A DNA stretch of 62,615 bases from Streptomyces sp. SID8352 (lineage in GTDB: Bacteria > Actinomycetota > Actinomycetes > Streptomycetales > Streptomycetaceae): the NCBI RefSeq assembly GCF_009862265.1, contig NZ_WWGX01000006.1, forward strand, positions 1 to 62,615, written 5' to 3'. A program made the position numbers and the translations under genes. The number at the start of each line of letters is the position of its first letter. The stretch's first letter is position 1. Under the pieces are notes generated by a model. The model made no database searches. It was given only the letters and a program-made list of their open reading frames with translations, and was not told the origin of the DNA. This document shows, one piece after another, positions 16,536 through 24,404 of this stretch.

Positions 16536-19381
16536 CGATCACTCCCCGCCGGGGCCCTGCGGCGCGCCAGCACCGTGCAGCGCCATCCGGCCAGCACCAT
16601 CAGGGCGGCGAGGACGGCCAGGAGCCTGGCCCGCGCCCCCGTGGAGGCGAGGGCGCCCTCGCCTCCGGACGCGCCGTACCCGCCTCCGGGACCGCCCGGG
16701 GTGACGATGTCCGGTGCCCCGGCGCCTCCCGTGCCGCCCGGCGTGACGGTCTCCGGGATGACGATCTCCGGTCCGCCGTCACCGGGCCCCGGCGTGGGCT
16801 GCGGTGACGTACCGCTCAGATCGCGTTCCAGAGTGCCGAAGGAGATGCCGGTGGCTCCGCTCACCGCCTGGGCGGAGGCACGCAGGTCGGAACCGCGCTG
16901 CCCGTCCCTGGCCACGTTGAAGCCGCCGTCGGGGTTCTGCTGGGAGGCGAGGAAGGCGCGCGCCCGGGCGATCTCGCCGGTGTAGGCGGACGCGTCCAGG
17001 GAGAGGCCCTGCACCGCGAGGGCGGCCGAGTTGACCGAGTTCCCGGCCGCGCCGGGGAAGCCGCCGTCGGGGAGCTGCTGGGACGCGATCCAGGCCAGTG
17101 CCCTGTCCACGGCCCGGTCCGCCCCGCTGCCGTCGGCCAGGCTGAGGGCCATGGCGGCGATCGCGGTGGAGTCCACGTCGGAGTCGTCGGTGGCCGGGAC
17201 CAGGCTGGGCCAGGCGCCGTCGTCCCGCTGGAGAGCCGTGAGATAGGCGAGCGGTTCGCGGGCCGCTCCGGTCTCGCCCGCGCGGAGCTGGGCCATGACG
17301 GCGAGGGACTGTCCGAAGACGGAGGGCGTGTAGGTGTAGGCGCCCTTGGCGGCGCAACTGCGGTCGGGTGCGGTGCTCGGCCCGGCGCACACCGACCTGC
17401 CGAGCGCCGCGACGAGATCCTGACCGCCGAAGTGCCGCGGGTCGCGGCCGACGGTCTCGGCGAGCAGGGCGGTCTTCCCCAGGGAACCGCCCAGCACGTG
17501 GGGCGTGCCGATGCCGGTCCAGTCGTGGAGGGTGCGCCCCTCGCCGTCGGTGCCCCGGTTGTCGAGGAAGTCGACGATGCCGCGCAGCCTGCCGTCGGAC
17601 AGTCCGGTCGCGGCCAGCGCGTAGGCGCCGTCGATGGTCAGGCCGAAGTCGGCACGGACGGAGCCGGGGCCGGAGGTGTAGTACCGGCCCTGCTTCAGGA
17701 GGGCGGCGCCGGTGAGGTAGGCGACCCCCTTCGCGAGGTCGGGACCGTCACCCTCCGGCGGGGTGACCGGGTCCGTGGCCGGGGGCGGCGACGTCGGGGG
17801 CTGCGTGGCCGGGGGCGGTGACGTCGGCGGCTGCGTGGCGGGGGGAGGTGACGTCGGGGGGTCGGTCGGACCGGTCCGTTCGGTGGTCAGGGTGACCAGG
17901 CTGGCGCCGGTTCCCGCCAGGACGGCGGCAGGCGTCGGGTAGAGCGCCGGATCGGTCGCGCCCTCCTCGAAGCCGAAGCCGCCGCCGGCGAGCTGCTCGC
18001 GGGAGAGCCAGGCGACGGCCGCGTCGGCGCGGTCCCCGTCGCCGAGGACGCGCAGGGCCTGTGCCGCGTACGCCGTGGAGTGGACGGCGCCGGTGGTGGC
18101 GCCGGTGTACCCGGGGAAGGAGCCGTCCTGGCGCTGGGCCCCGGCCAGATAGGCACGGGCCTTGGCCACGGCGTCGTCGTGTCCGCCCGCCCTGTGCAGG
18201 ACGAGGGCGACGAGGGCGGTGGTGGCGGGATCGCCGTCGCAGTACTCGCCGGGGCGGATGAGGATGCCGGTGACCCCGCCGTCCCGGCACTGGACCTGGG
18301 TGAGCCGCCGCACCGCCTCGGCCGCCGGGGTGACCCCGGCGCGCAGCAGGGCCAGGACCGACAGCGCCTGCCCGTCGGTGTATCCGGCGTTGCGGAAGTC
18401 GCCCCTGGCGGTGCAGCCGGGTGTCGGTTCGCCGGATTCGGGGCCCGCGGCGCACACATGCGCCGACAGGTCGCGGATCAGGTCGTGGCCGCCGACGTCG
18501 CGGGGGTCCGCCTCCGTGCTGGAGGCGAGGAGGGCCAGGCGGGCGGCGGCGGTGGCGTCCGGTGCCCCGCCCGTGCCCTCCGGATAGGCGTACTCGCCCG
18601 CGTGGGAGGTGAGGAAGGCGGTGACCCTGCGCAGGGCGGGGCCGCTTCCGGCCGCGGCGAGTCCGTAGGCCACCTCCGTGGTGAGGAGGTGGTCGGGGGT
18701 GTCACCGCCCTCGGGGACGACGCGGTCACCCTCGGTCAGCCGGCTCTCCAGCCAGTCCGCCGCGGCGGCCACGTCGATCGCTCCCGGCGCTCCCGTCGGA
18801 GTTCCGGGGCCGGGGGTGCCACCGGTACCCGGCCGGACGTCGTCGGGGCTGAAGTCCGGCCTGCCCGTGCCGCCGTACACCCAGGCGTCCACGTCGCCGT
18901 CCTTGAGCCTGCGGTCCATGGCTCCGTACCGGCTGTACGACCAGTCGTCCTGGCCGGGCGAGGCGGTCCAGTAGGACCAGTAGGCGTTCGCGGGCGGAGT
19001 GAGGACGCAGTCCTCCTGAGCCGGAGTCGGGTACCGGGCACCGCCGTTGAAGGAGCCGTGGCCGATGCGGCAGATGAACGCCGGACCGTCGTGCTCGGTC
19101 CCGGCGGTGCCGAATCCGCCCTCGTGGAGGAGGTCGTAGCCGGTGGTCGGCGCCGGATCGCAGCCCCGCACGACATCACCGCCGAACGGCCCGAAGTCGA
19201 CGGCGACGACCGCGCCCCGGGCCGCCGTGCACGTTTCCGCCCGACCCGGCCCCGCGACGGCGGACGTCGTGGTGAGGAAGGCCACGGAGGCGGTCACCAG
19301 CACCAGGAGGGCGACGGCCAGCGCGGTCACCGGCCCGGGTGCCGTGCCCGCCCGTGCGTCGTGTCGTCGCTGGCTCCCCAC
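16532..19381 (-). CDS. Large cell-wall protein with alpha/alpha (prenyltransferase-like) repeats, first gene of the ECF operon
   Basis: This 949-residue protein has a signal segment (to about residue 45), the same about 135-residue module as the next gene (CTAARGAVVAVDFGPFGG to YWSYW), then two blocks of alpha/alpha-barrel repeats like squalene-cyclase or prenyltransferase repeats (such as QRQDGSFPGYTG, LQRDDGAWPS, QQLPDGGFPG) at roughly residues 200-500 and 560-830, separated by a PTSPPPATQ linker repeated three times. The end has ALASTG, a membrane helix and Arg-rich tail, fitting an LAxTG sortase signal. Intrinsic factor and transcobalamin use a related alpha/alpha barrel to hold B12. GTG 19381 follows GAGGGGG and a cobalamin riboswitch. 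Corrinoid binding is inferred. Confidence 0.75.
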   Translation of the reverse strand: MGSQRRHDARAGTAPGPVTALAVALLVLVTASVAFLTTTSAVAGPGRAETCTAARGAVVAVDFGPFGGDVVRGCDPAPTTGYDLLHEGGFGTAGTEHDGPAFICRIGHGSFNGGARYPTPAQEDCVLTPPANAYWSYWTASPGQDDWSYSRYGAMDRRLKDGDVDAWVYGGTGRPDFSPDDVRPGTGGTPGPGTPTGAPGAIDVAAAADWLESRLTEGDRVVPEGGDTPDHLLTTEVAYGLAAAGSGPALRRVTAFLTSHAGEYAYPEGTGGAPDATAAARLALLASSTEADPRDVGGHDLIRDLSAHVCAAGPESGEPTPGCTARGDFRNAGYTDGQALSVLALLRAGVTPAAEAVRRLTQVQCRDGGVTGILIRPGEYCDGDPATTALVALVLHRAGGHDDAVAKARAYLAGAQRQDGSFPGYTGATTGAVHSTAYAAQALRVLGDGDRADAAVAWLSREQLAGGGFGFEEGATDPALYPTPAAVLAGTGASLVTLTTERTGPTDPPTSPPPATQPPTSPPPATQPPTSPPPATDPVTPPEGDGPDLAKGVAYLTGAALLKQGRYYTSGPGSVRADFGLTIDGAYALAATGLSDGRLRGIVDFLDNRGTDGEGRTLHDWTGIGTPHVLGGSLGKTALLAETVGRDPRHFGGQDLVAALGRSVCAGPSTAPDRSCAAKGAYTYTPSVFGQSLAVMAQLRAGETGAAREPLAYLTALQRDDGAWPSLVPATDDSDVDSTAIAAMALSLADGSGADRAVDRALAWIASQQLPDGGFPGAAGNSVNSAALAVQGLSLDASAYTGEIARARAFLASQQNPDGGFNVARDGQRGSDLRASAQAVSGATGISFGTLERDLSGTSPQPTPGPGDGGPEIVIPETVTPGGTGGAGAPDIVTPGGPGGGYGASGGEGALASTGARARLLAVLAALMVLAGWRCTVLARRRAPAGSDR

Positions 19382-19511
19382 CGCGGCCCCCTCGTTGCCT
19401 TCCGGCGCGGACGGTGAACGTGGGTGAGGACTCCCGGGCAGGGGAGTCCCCGCGTACGGAAGCCGGTCGCACCACGCCGTAGTCCGCGACGGCGTCTGTT
19501 GCTGATGAACG

Positions 19512-19620
19512 CTCCAGGTGTTCCGGCTCGCCCGGCGTCTGCCGGGCCCACGGTTGCGGGTCAGCGCCGGATTCTCACCGGCTTCCCCTGGAACTCAAGG
19601 CGTATCAGCGGGATTTGAGC
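19512..19620 (-). promoter_or_regulatory. Cobalamin riboswitch A (ECF/surface-protein operon)
   Basis: Read on the minus strand the sequence contains GGGGAAGCCGGTGAGAATCC, then GGCGCTGACCCGCAACCGTG, a variable hairpin and CGAGCCGGAACACCTGG, which are the conserved blocks of the cobalamin-binding aptamer in its shorter form. The operon start codon is about 130 bp downstream. Known members repress uptake genes when cobalamin is plentiful. Confidence 0.9.
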
Positions 19621-19699
19621 ATGCATCACCGAACGCGTCAAGACACCCGCGGGCCGGTGCGGCGGTTCTCGTGAGCCGCTGTGGCGGCCCGGACGCCCG

Positions 19700-19815
19700 T
19701 CGGGTACCGTCCCGGTCTGCCGAATGGGGGAACCCGGTGGGAATCCGGGGCTGACGCGCAGCGGTGTGGAACGGCAGGGGGCCGTTCCGAGCCCGAATGC
19801 CCAGGCGGCACAGCA
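19700..19815 (+). promoter_or_regulatory. Cobalamin riboswitch B (secreted alpha/alpha plus DUF4430-like gene)
   Basis: On the plus strand AATGGGGGAACCCGGTGG, GAATCCGGGGCTGACGCGCA and GCGGT are followed by a hairpin and CGAGCCCGAATGCCC, the paired conserved blocks of the aptamer. It precedes the TTG start at 19933 by about 120 bp and is back-to-back with riboswitch A. Confidence 0.9.
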
Positions 19816-19932
19816 CTGGAAGCCGATCCACGCGTCCCGGACGGCGGCCACACCCGCTGCTTCCGCCCGCGCACAGCGCTGCCCGGCGACAGCGCGGGGA
19901 CCGGTCGGCGTCCCCGTCCCAGGAGCAGGCCC

Positions 19933-21351
19933 TTGTCCCGTACCTCTTCTCCCGTCCTCCGCCGCTCGGCCCTGGCCGCGGTGGCCGCTGTCGGCGCCCT
20001 CGCGCTGACGGCGCCGCCGGCCGCCGCGACCACGACACCCGCCCAGATCGCCACCTCGAAGACCAACGGCGTCGCCTACCTCAAGTCCCTTCAGGCGGCG
20101 GACGGTTCGTACGCCGGTCCGGGACTCTCCAACGAGTGGGCGTTCAGCGCGCTCGCCGCCGCCGGAACCGCCGCCGTGGACGTGGCGCCCGGCGGTGACC
20201 CGAGCAAGAACGCGAGAACGGTCTACCGCGACCTCCTGTCCACCGGCGGATGGCCGTCCGCCTCCCCGGTCGTCACCGACTACGAGCGCGCCGCCCTCAA
20301 CGCCTACGCCGCCGGTGTCGACCCGGCCCGGGTCTCCGCCTCCCGCAACCTGATCGCCGACATCCACCGCTACTGGCAGACCGCCGAACCCGGCTACTTC
20401 GGCCCGCCCGGGAACTTCAACGGCACCGTCTTCGCCGCCCTGGCCCTCAACGGCGCAAGGACCCCCTCCGGTCAGCTCCGTGTCCCGCAAACGCTCCGCA
20501 ACGCGATGGCCACCCGGATCCGGGCCAACCAGCACAACGACGGCGGCTGGAACCACGGCAAGGCGGAAGGCAGCGCCACCGAACTCGCCAAGACCTCGGA
20601 CATCGACATGACCGGTGCGGCCATGGCCGCGCTCTGTGTGTCGGGGGTGCCGAACACCGACGCCGACATCGTCCGGGCCAGGGCCTTCCTCAAGAGCAAG
20701 CTGGTGGCCGGCAGCGGTGCCTTCAACGCCATGTTCGGTGTCAACACCAACTCCAACGGCTGGGCGGTCTCCGGACTGAACGCCTGCGGCATCAACGCGC
20801 AGACCGGTGACTTCCTCACCGCCATGGGCAAGACCCCGCTGGACTTCCTGATCGCCCAGCAGTTCAACCCGGGCGGCGGTTTCAGGTACCTGCCCAGTGA
20901 CACGGGCCCGTCCGCCTACGCCTCCAGCGACGGGATGCGGGCCGTGGCCGGCGCGGGATTCACCGCCGCACCGCCCGTACCGGTCACCCCGGGGGCGCCG
21001 CAGTGGGTCGGTGAGGGCTCCTTCACCTCCGGTACGGCGGCGACGCTCGCACTGACCGTGGACGACGGCGCGGGGGGGCTCGGGGTGTGCTCCGTCACCC
21101 TCACGCCGACCGGACCGACGACCACCCTGGGCGCGGTCCTCGACGCGGCCCGGACGGCGGCCACCCCGGCGGGCTGTGTGACCTCCGTGGCGCCGTCGTC
21201 CGGCACGGGGGCCGTCACCTCCCTCAACGGCAAGGCCAACAGCGGCTCCGGTACGTGGAAGGCCAGCCTCGACGGCTCGTCCTTCGCCGCCGCGGCCCGG
21301 GGTACCGCCGTGGGCGTGGGCGACACGATCGCCCTGCGCTGGGGGGCCTGA
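19933..21351 (+). CDS. Secreted alpha/alpha-repeat protein with C-terminal DUF4430-like domain (transcobalamin-like architecture)
   Basis: The 472-residue product has a signal peptide ending APPAAA, then an alpha/alpha-repeat domain (about residues 40-340; motifs YLKSLQAADGSYAG, NQHNDGGWNHG, AQQFNPGGGFRYL) and a carboxy beta domain of about 115 residues (GSFTSGTAATLALTVDDGAGG to GVGDTIALRWGA) that fits the DUF4430 pattern, with two Cys. An alpha/alpha barrel followed by a DUF4430-like domain is the plan of intrinsic factor and transcobalamin. The start is TTG 19933, with AGGAGCAGG just upstream; no ATG or GTG fits between riboswitch and signal peptide. It has no anchor, so is probably released. 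B12 binding is an inference from fold and riboswitch. Confidence 0.78.
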   Translation: MSRTSSPVLRRSALAAVAAVGALALTAPPAAATTTPAQIATSKTNGVAYLKSLQAADGSYAGPGLSNEWAFSALAAAGTAAVDVAPGGDPSKNARTVYRDLLSTGGWPSASPVVTDYERAALNAYAAGVDPARVSASRNLIADIHRYWQTAEPGYFGPPGNFNGTVFAALALNGARTPSGQLRVPQTLRNAMATRIRANQHNDGGWNHGKAEGSATELAKTSDIDMTGAAMAALCVSGVPNTDADIVRARAFLKSKLVAGSGAFNAMFGVNTNSNGWAVSGLNACGINAQTGDFLTAMGKTPLDFLIAQQFNPGGGFRYLPSDTGPSAYASSDGMRAVAGAGFTAAPPVPVTPGAPQWVGEGSFTSGTAATLALTVDDGAGGLGVCSVTLTPTGPTTTLGAVLDAARTAATPAGCVTSVAPSSGTGAVTSLNGKANSGSGTWKASLDGSSFAAAARGTAVGVGDTIALRWGA

Positions 21352-21358
21352 CACCGGC

Positions 21359-21401
21359 GGGGCCGCGGGCAAGTGCAGTGCCCGGACCGGCCCGCGGCCC
21401 C
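21359..21401. terminator. Bidirectional terminator
   Basis: A perfect 12-bp stem (GGGGCCGCGGGC with GCCCGCGGCCCC) starting seven bases after the stop of the plus-strand gene lies between two convergent riboswitch-controlled genes. Confidence 0.85.
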
Positions 21402-21472
21402 GCCCGGGGCGCGCCGTACGGCGGGACCGTCACCGGCCCCCCGTACGCGCGCCCCGGCAGAGCGACGGTTCG

Positions 21473-21976
21473 TCAGAAGGCCGTCCAGGTGAAGGCGACC
21501 TCGTCCCCGGCGACGAGCCCGAACTGGCAGCCGCCGACCGGTGTCGGCGTGCCGTTGACGGAGATGTTCCAGTAGGCGCTGCCCCCACCACTGACGTTCC
21601 TGATGGTGTCCACCGAGAAGTCGTCGAAGGACGGGTACCACGTGCCGTCCCAGGTGAAGCCCCTCCGGTGGGCGGCGTCGTCGAGCGCCGCGGTCGGCGT
21701 CGGCACGGCACTGGCGTGGGCACCGCCGTTGGTGCCGTCGCACGTGTGGGTGCCGCCGGTCGCGGTGGTGACGTCGTGGCCCCGCGTCCGGATCCTGCCC
21801 TTGAACAGGAGCCCGTCCGGCCCCTGCACCGTCAGGGACACTCTGACGGGGGCGTTGGTGCCGGTCGTCGCGGCCGTGGCGGCGCCGTCGGCGTGGGCGA
21901 CGGCCGTCCCTGAGGACAGGGCCAGACCGAGTACGGCCAAGGCGGCCAGGTGACGGTGGACGGATGTGCGGCGCAT
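21473..21976 (-). CDS. Small secreted stand-alone DUF4430-domain protein
   Basis: The 167-residue protein has a signal peptide (AALAVLGLALSSGTAVAHA) followed by one DUF4430-type beta domain: VRVSLTVQGPDGLLFKGRI, a Cys in HTCDGT, then the signature YWNISVNGTPTPVGGCQFGLVAGDEVAFTW, whose Trp, NG and GD positions match the transcobalamin C-terminal-like domain. ATG 21976 is preceded by AGGAAGG. Its message starts with cobalamin riboswitch C. It could pair with the alpha/alpha proteins to close over a corrinoid, as the beta domain does in intrinsic factor, or act alone as a surface binder. The domain call is good; the role is inferred. Confidence 0.8.
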   Translation of the reverse strand: MRRTSVHRHLAALAVLGLALSSGTAVAHADGAATAATTGTNAPVRVSLTVQGPDGLLFKGRIRTRGHDVTTATGGTHTCDGTNGGAHASAVPTPTAALDDAAHRRGFTWDGTWYPSFDDFSVDTIRNVSGGGSAYWNISVNGTPTPVGGCQFGLVAGDEVAFTWTAF

Positions 21977-22149
21977 GGCGGAGCCTTCCTGATCGGGCGG
22001 TCCGCGGCTGCGCCGCCGGGCCGCCGGACCGTGTCCGGGCGGGCGCTGCGGCGCCGCCTGCCGCAGGGCGGGGGCGGGCACCGGGCCGTGGCGGCACGGG
22101 GGCTCTCGGCTTCACGCTGCAGACCATGGCAGTGGGAAGCGGTACGGAG

Positions 22150-22240
22150 CACGTGCCGGGTTCCCCGACTCGCGGCCCGACGGGCCGCACACGGTTGCAG
22201 GTCAGCGCCGGATTCCCACCGGCTTCCCCCGGTCACGCGC
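22150..22240 (-). promoter_or_regulatory. Cobalamin riboswitch C (stand-alone DUF4430 gene)
   Basis: On the minus strand GGGGGAAGCCGGTGGGAATC, CGGCGCTGACCTGCAACCGT and the later CGAGTCGGGGAACCCGGCAC form the conserved aptamer blocks, close in sequence to riboswitch A. A possible -10 element (TAGACT, minus strand 22325-22320) lies about 80 bp upstream. The DUF4430 start codon is about 175 bp downstream. Confidence 0.88.
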
Positions 22241-22509
22241 GTATGCGGTTGTCGTGCCGTACGCGGTGACGCCCTTCGGCGGTCCGCCGAACCTGGCCGA
22301 CGGGTGCCGAAGTCAGCGCAGTCTAGGGCCTGTTGAGGAGAAGACGCCACAGGCGGCTCCTGTGCGGGGCGGGGTGCCGGGCCCGCTGCCGGGCTCCTTG
22401 CCGGGGCCGGCGGTCGCCCCTCGTCCCGGGGGCCGGGCCCCCGGAGCACGGTGCCGGCGGACGCCGCTCCGGACAGTGTTCGTGTGTCGCTGGATTTACT
22501 AGGACGCCC

Positions 22510-22521
22510 GACTATATAGTC
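22510..22521 (+). promoter_or_regulatory. Palindrome GACTATATAGTC overlapping the -10 of riboswitch D's promoter
   Basis: A perfect 12-bp palindrome contains TATAGT (22515-22520), a good -10 box, with TGGATT about 18 bp upstream as a weak -35. The flanking CTAGGACGCCC adds further order. It is placed where a repressor would block transcription of the valine operon, so this operon may have a protein regulator as well as a riboswitch. Confidence 0.5.
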
Positions 22522-22527
22522 GCGGAC

Positions 22528-22688
22528 ACAAGGCCCGCGGTGCAGGGAAGCCGGTGTGATTCCGGCACGGTCCCGCCACTGTGACCGGGGAGTACGCCGT
22601 CGAGCAGGACGCCACTGACGAGCTGGATGTCGGGAAGGCGGACGGCGCGCGCTGATCCGGGAGTCAGGATACCGGCCGCGGGACGTTC
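22528..22688 (+). promoter_or_regulatory. Cobalamin riboswitch D (upstream of the valine catabolic operon)
   Basis: This is the long canonical form: TGCAGGGAAGCCGGTGTGAT, TCCGGCACGGTCCCGCCACT, GTGACC, a second GCCACTG block, GGGAAGGCG and GGGAGTCAGGATACCGGCCG in order. It differs in type from A, B and C, which are shorter. The next real gene is mmsA, 188 bp further on. A cobalamin switch in front of valine breakdown is unexpected; it may control that operon or be left over from a lost B12 gene. Confidence 0.92.
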
Positions 22689-22719
22689 CGTGTTTTCCAC
22701 GAGGATGGAGCCGACACGC

Positions 22720-22764
22720 ATGGCACCGGTGTGCACCCATGACCCTGGTGAGCCCTCCCTCTGA
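22720..22764 (+). CDS. Possible 14-residue ORF between riboswitch D and mmsA
   Basis: ATG 22720 has GGATGGAG nine bases upstream and opens a 14-codon frame ending TGA at 22764. The peptide (MAPVCTHDPGEPSL) is too short to assign. It may be a leader read when the riboswitch is open, the stump of a lost gene, or chance. Confidence 0.2.
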   Translation: MAPVCTHDPGEPSL

Positions 22765-22875
22765 CGAGGCCGCGGCCCCACGCGATCTCGCGCCCCCGGT
22801 CTCCGTTTGCCGACCGCGCTCGGACGCCGGACCGGTGCGCCATCCCCGGATCCCTCCTGACGAGAGCAGGCAGTC

Positions 22876-24399
22876 ATGGTCCGTGAGCACGAACGCGCCT
22901 CCGTGCGCGAGTTGACGCACTTCGTCGGCGGCAAGCACACCCCGGGAACCTCGGGGGCCTTCGGCGACGTGTACGACCCCAACACCGGCCGGGTCCAGGC
23001 CCTGGTACCGCTCGCCGACCGGGCGGAGACCGAGGCGGCGATCACCGACGCCGCTTCGGCGCAGCCGGGCTGGGCGGAGTGGAACCCCCAGCGCCGCGCC
23101 CGTGTCCTGCTGGCGTTCCTGCGCCTGGTGGAAGGTGAGAAGGACGCCCTGGCCCGGCTGCTCTCCGCCGAGCACGGCAAGACGGTGGCCGACGCGCACG
23201 GCGACATCCAGCGCGGCCTGGAGGTCGTCGAGTTCGCGGCGGGCATCCCGCACCTGCTCAAGGGGGAGTTCACCGACAACGCCGGCACCGGCATCGACGT
23301 CCACTCCCTGCGCGCCCCGCTCGGCGTGGTCGCGGGCATCACGCCGTTCAACTTCCCCGCCATGATCCCCCTGTGGAAGGCCGCGCCAGCCCTCGCCTGC
23401 GGCAACGCCTTCATCCTCAAGCCGTCGGAACGCGACCCGTCCGTTCCGCTCCGGCTCGCCGAGCTGTTCCTGGAGGCGGGGCTCCCGCCGGGTGTCCTCA
23501 ACGTCGTCAACGGGGGACGGGAGGCGGTCGACACCCTGCTGGAGGACCCGCGCGTCGCCGCCCTCGGCTTCGTCGGCTCCACCCCCGTCGCCGCGCACGT
23601 CTACGCCACCGCCGCCGCCCGCGGCAAGCGCGCCCAGTGCTTCGGCGGTGCCAAGAACCACATGATCGTGATGCCCGACGCCGACCTCGATCAGGCCGCC
23701 GACGCCCTGGTCGGCTCCGGGTACGGCTCGGCGGGCGAGCGCTGCATGGCCATCTCGGTCGCCGTCCCCGTCGGTGAGGCGACCGCCGACGCCCTCGTGG
23801 CCCGGCTCAAGGAGCGCGTCACCGCGCTGCGTATCGGCCGCAGCGACGACCCCGGGGCCGACTTCGGCCCGATGGTGGGCCCGGAGGCCGTCGAGCGGGT
23901 CCGCTCCTATGTGGACCTCGGAGTGCAGGAGGGGGCCGAACTCGTGGTCGACGGCCGCGACTTCACCCTTCCGGGACACGAGGGAGGCTTCTTCGCCGGG
24001 GCCAGCCTCTTCGACCGGGTCACCCCCGGCATGCGCATCCACCAGGAGGAGATCTTCGGTCCCGTCCTGTGCGTCGTCCGCGCCGCGGACTACGAGGAGG
24101 CCCTGCGCCTGCCCAGCGAGCACGCCTACGGCAACGGCGTGTCCATCTTCACCCGGGACGGGGACACCGCCCGCGACTTCAGCCGACGCGTGACCACCGG
24201 CATGGTCGGTGTCAACGTGCCCATCCCGGTGCCCGTCGCCTACCACACCTTCGGTGGCTGGAAGCGCTCCGGCTTCGGCGACCTCAACCAGCACGGCCCG
24301 GACGCCATCCGCTTCTACACCCGGACGAAGACGGTCACCTCGCGCTGGCCCGCCGGCCGGCGCGAAGGCGCCAGCTTCACCCTCCCCACGATGGGCTGA
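22876..24399 (+). CDS. mmsA: Methylmalonate-semialdehyde dehydrogenase (acylating)
   Basis: MmsA converts methylmalonate semialdehyde with CoA and NAD+ to propionyl-CoA and CO2, the last step of valine breakdown. The 507-residue protein has the family features: ITPFNFPAMIPLWKAAPALACGNAFILKPSERDPSVP, GFVGSTPVA, QCFGGAKNHMIVMPDADLDQAADALVGSGYGSAGERCM with the catalytic Cys, and EEIFGPVL, then NVPIPVPVAYHTFGGWKRSGFGD. The Asn in GAKNHM replaces the Glu of ordinary aldehyde dehydrogenases, as in true MmsA. ATG 22876 starts a five-gene operon. It lies downstream of cobalamin riboswitch D, notable because its product needs a B12 enzyme or the methylcitrate cycle. Confidence 0.95.
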   Translation: MVREHERASVRELTHFVGGKHTPGTSGAFGDVYDPNTGRVQALVPLADRAETEAAITDAASAQPGWAEWNPQRRARVLLAFLRLVEGEKDALARLLSAEHGKTVADAHGDIQRGLEVVEFAAGIPHLLKGEFTDNAGTGIDVHSLRAPLGVVAGITPFNFPAMIPLWKAAPALACGNAFILKPSERDPSVPLRLAELFLEAGLPPGVLNVVNGGREAVDTLLEDPRVAALGFVGSTPVAAHVYATAAARGKRAQCFGGAKNHMIVMPDADLDQAADALVGSGYGSAGERCMAISVAVPVGEATADALVARLKERVTALRIGRSDDPGADFGPMVGPEAVERVRSYVDLGVQEGAELVVDGRDFTLPGHEGGFFAGASLFDRVTPGMRIHQEEIFGPVLCVVRAADYEEALRLPSEHAYGNGVSIFTRDGDTARDFSRRVTTGMVGVNVPIPVPVAYHTFGGWKRSGFGDLNQHGPDAIRFYTRTKTVTSRWPAGRREGASFTLPTMG

Positions 24400-24404
24400 G
24401 CCAC

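Noticed and set aside
17760..17860. Repeat cluster that could look like a short CRISPR or direct-repeat array
   Set aside because: It codes the PTSPPPATQ linker of the 949-residue surface protein; units are contiguous without spacers.
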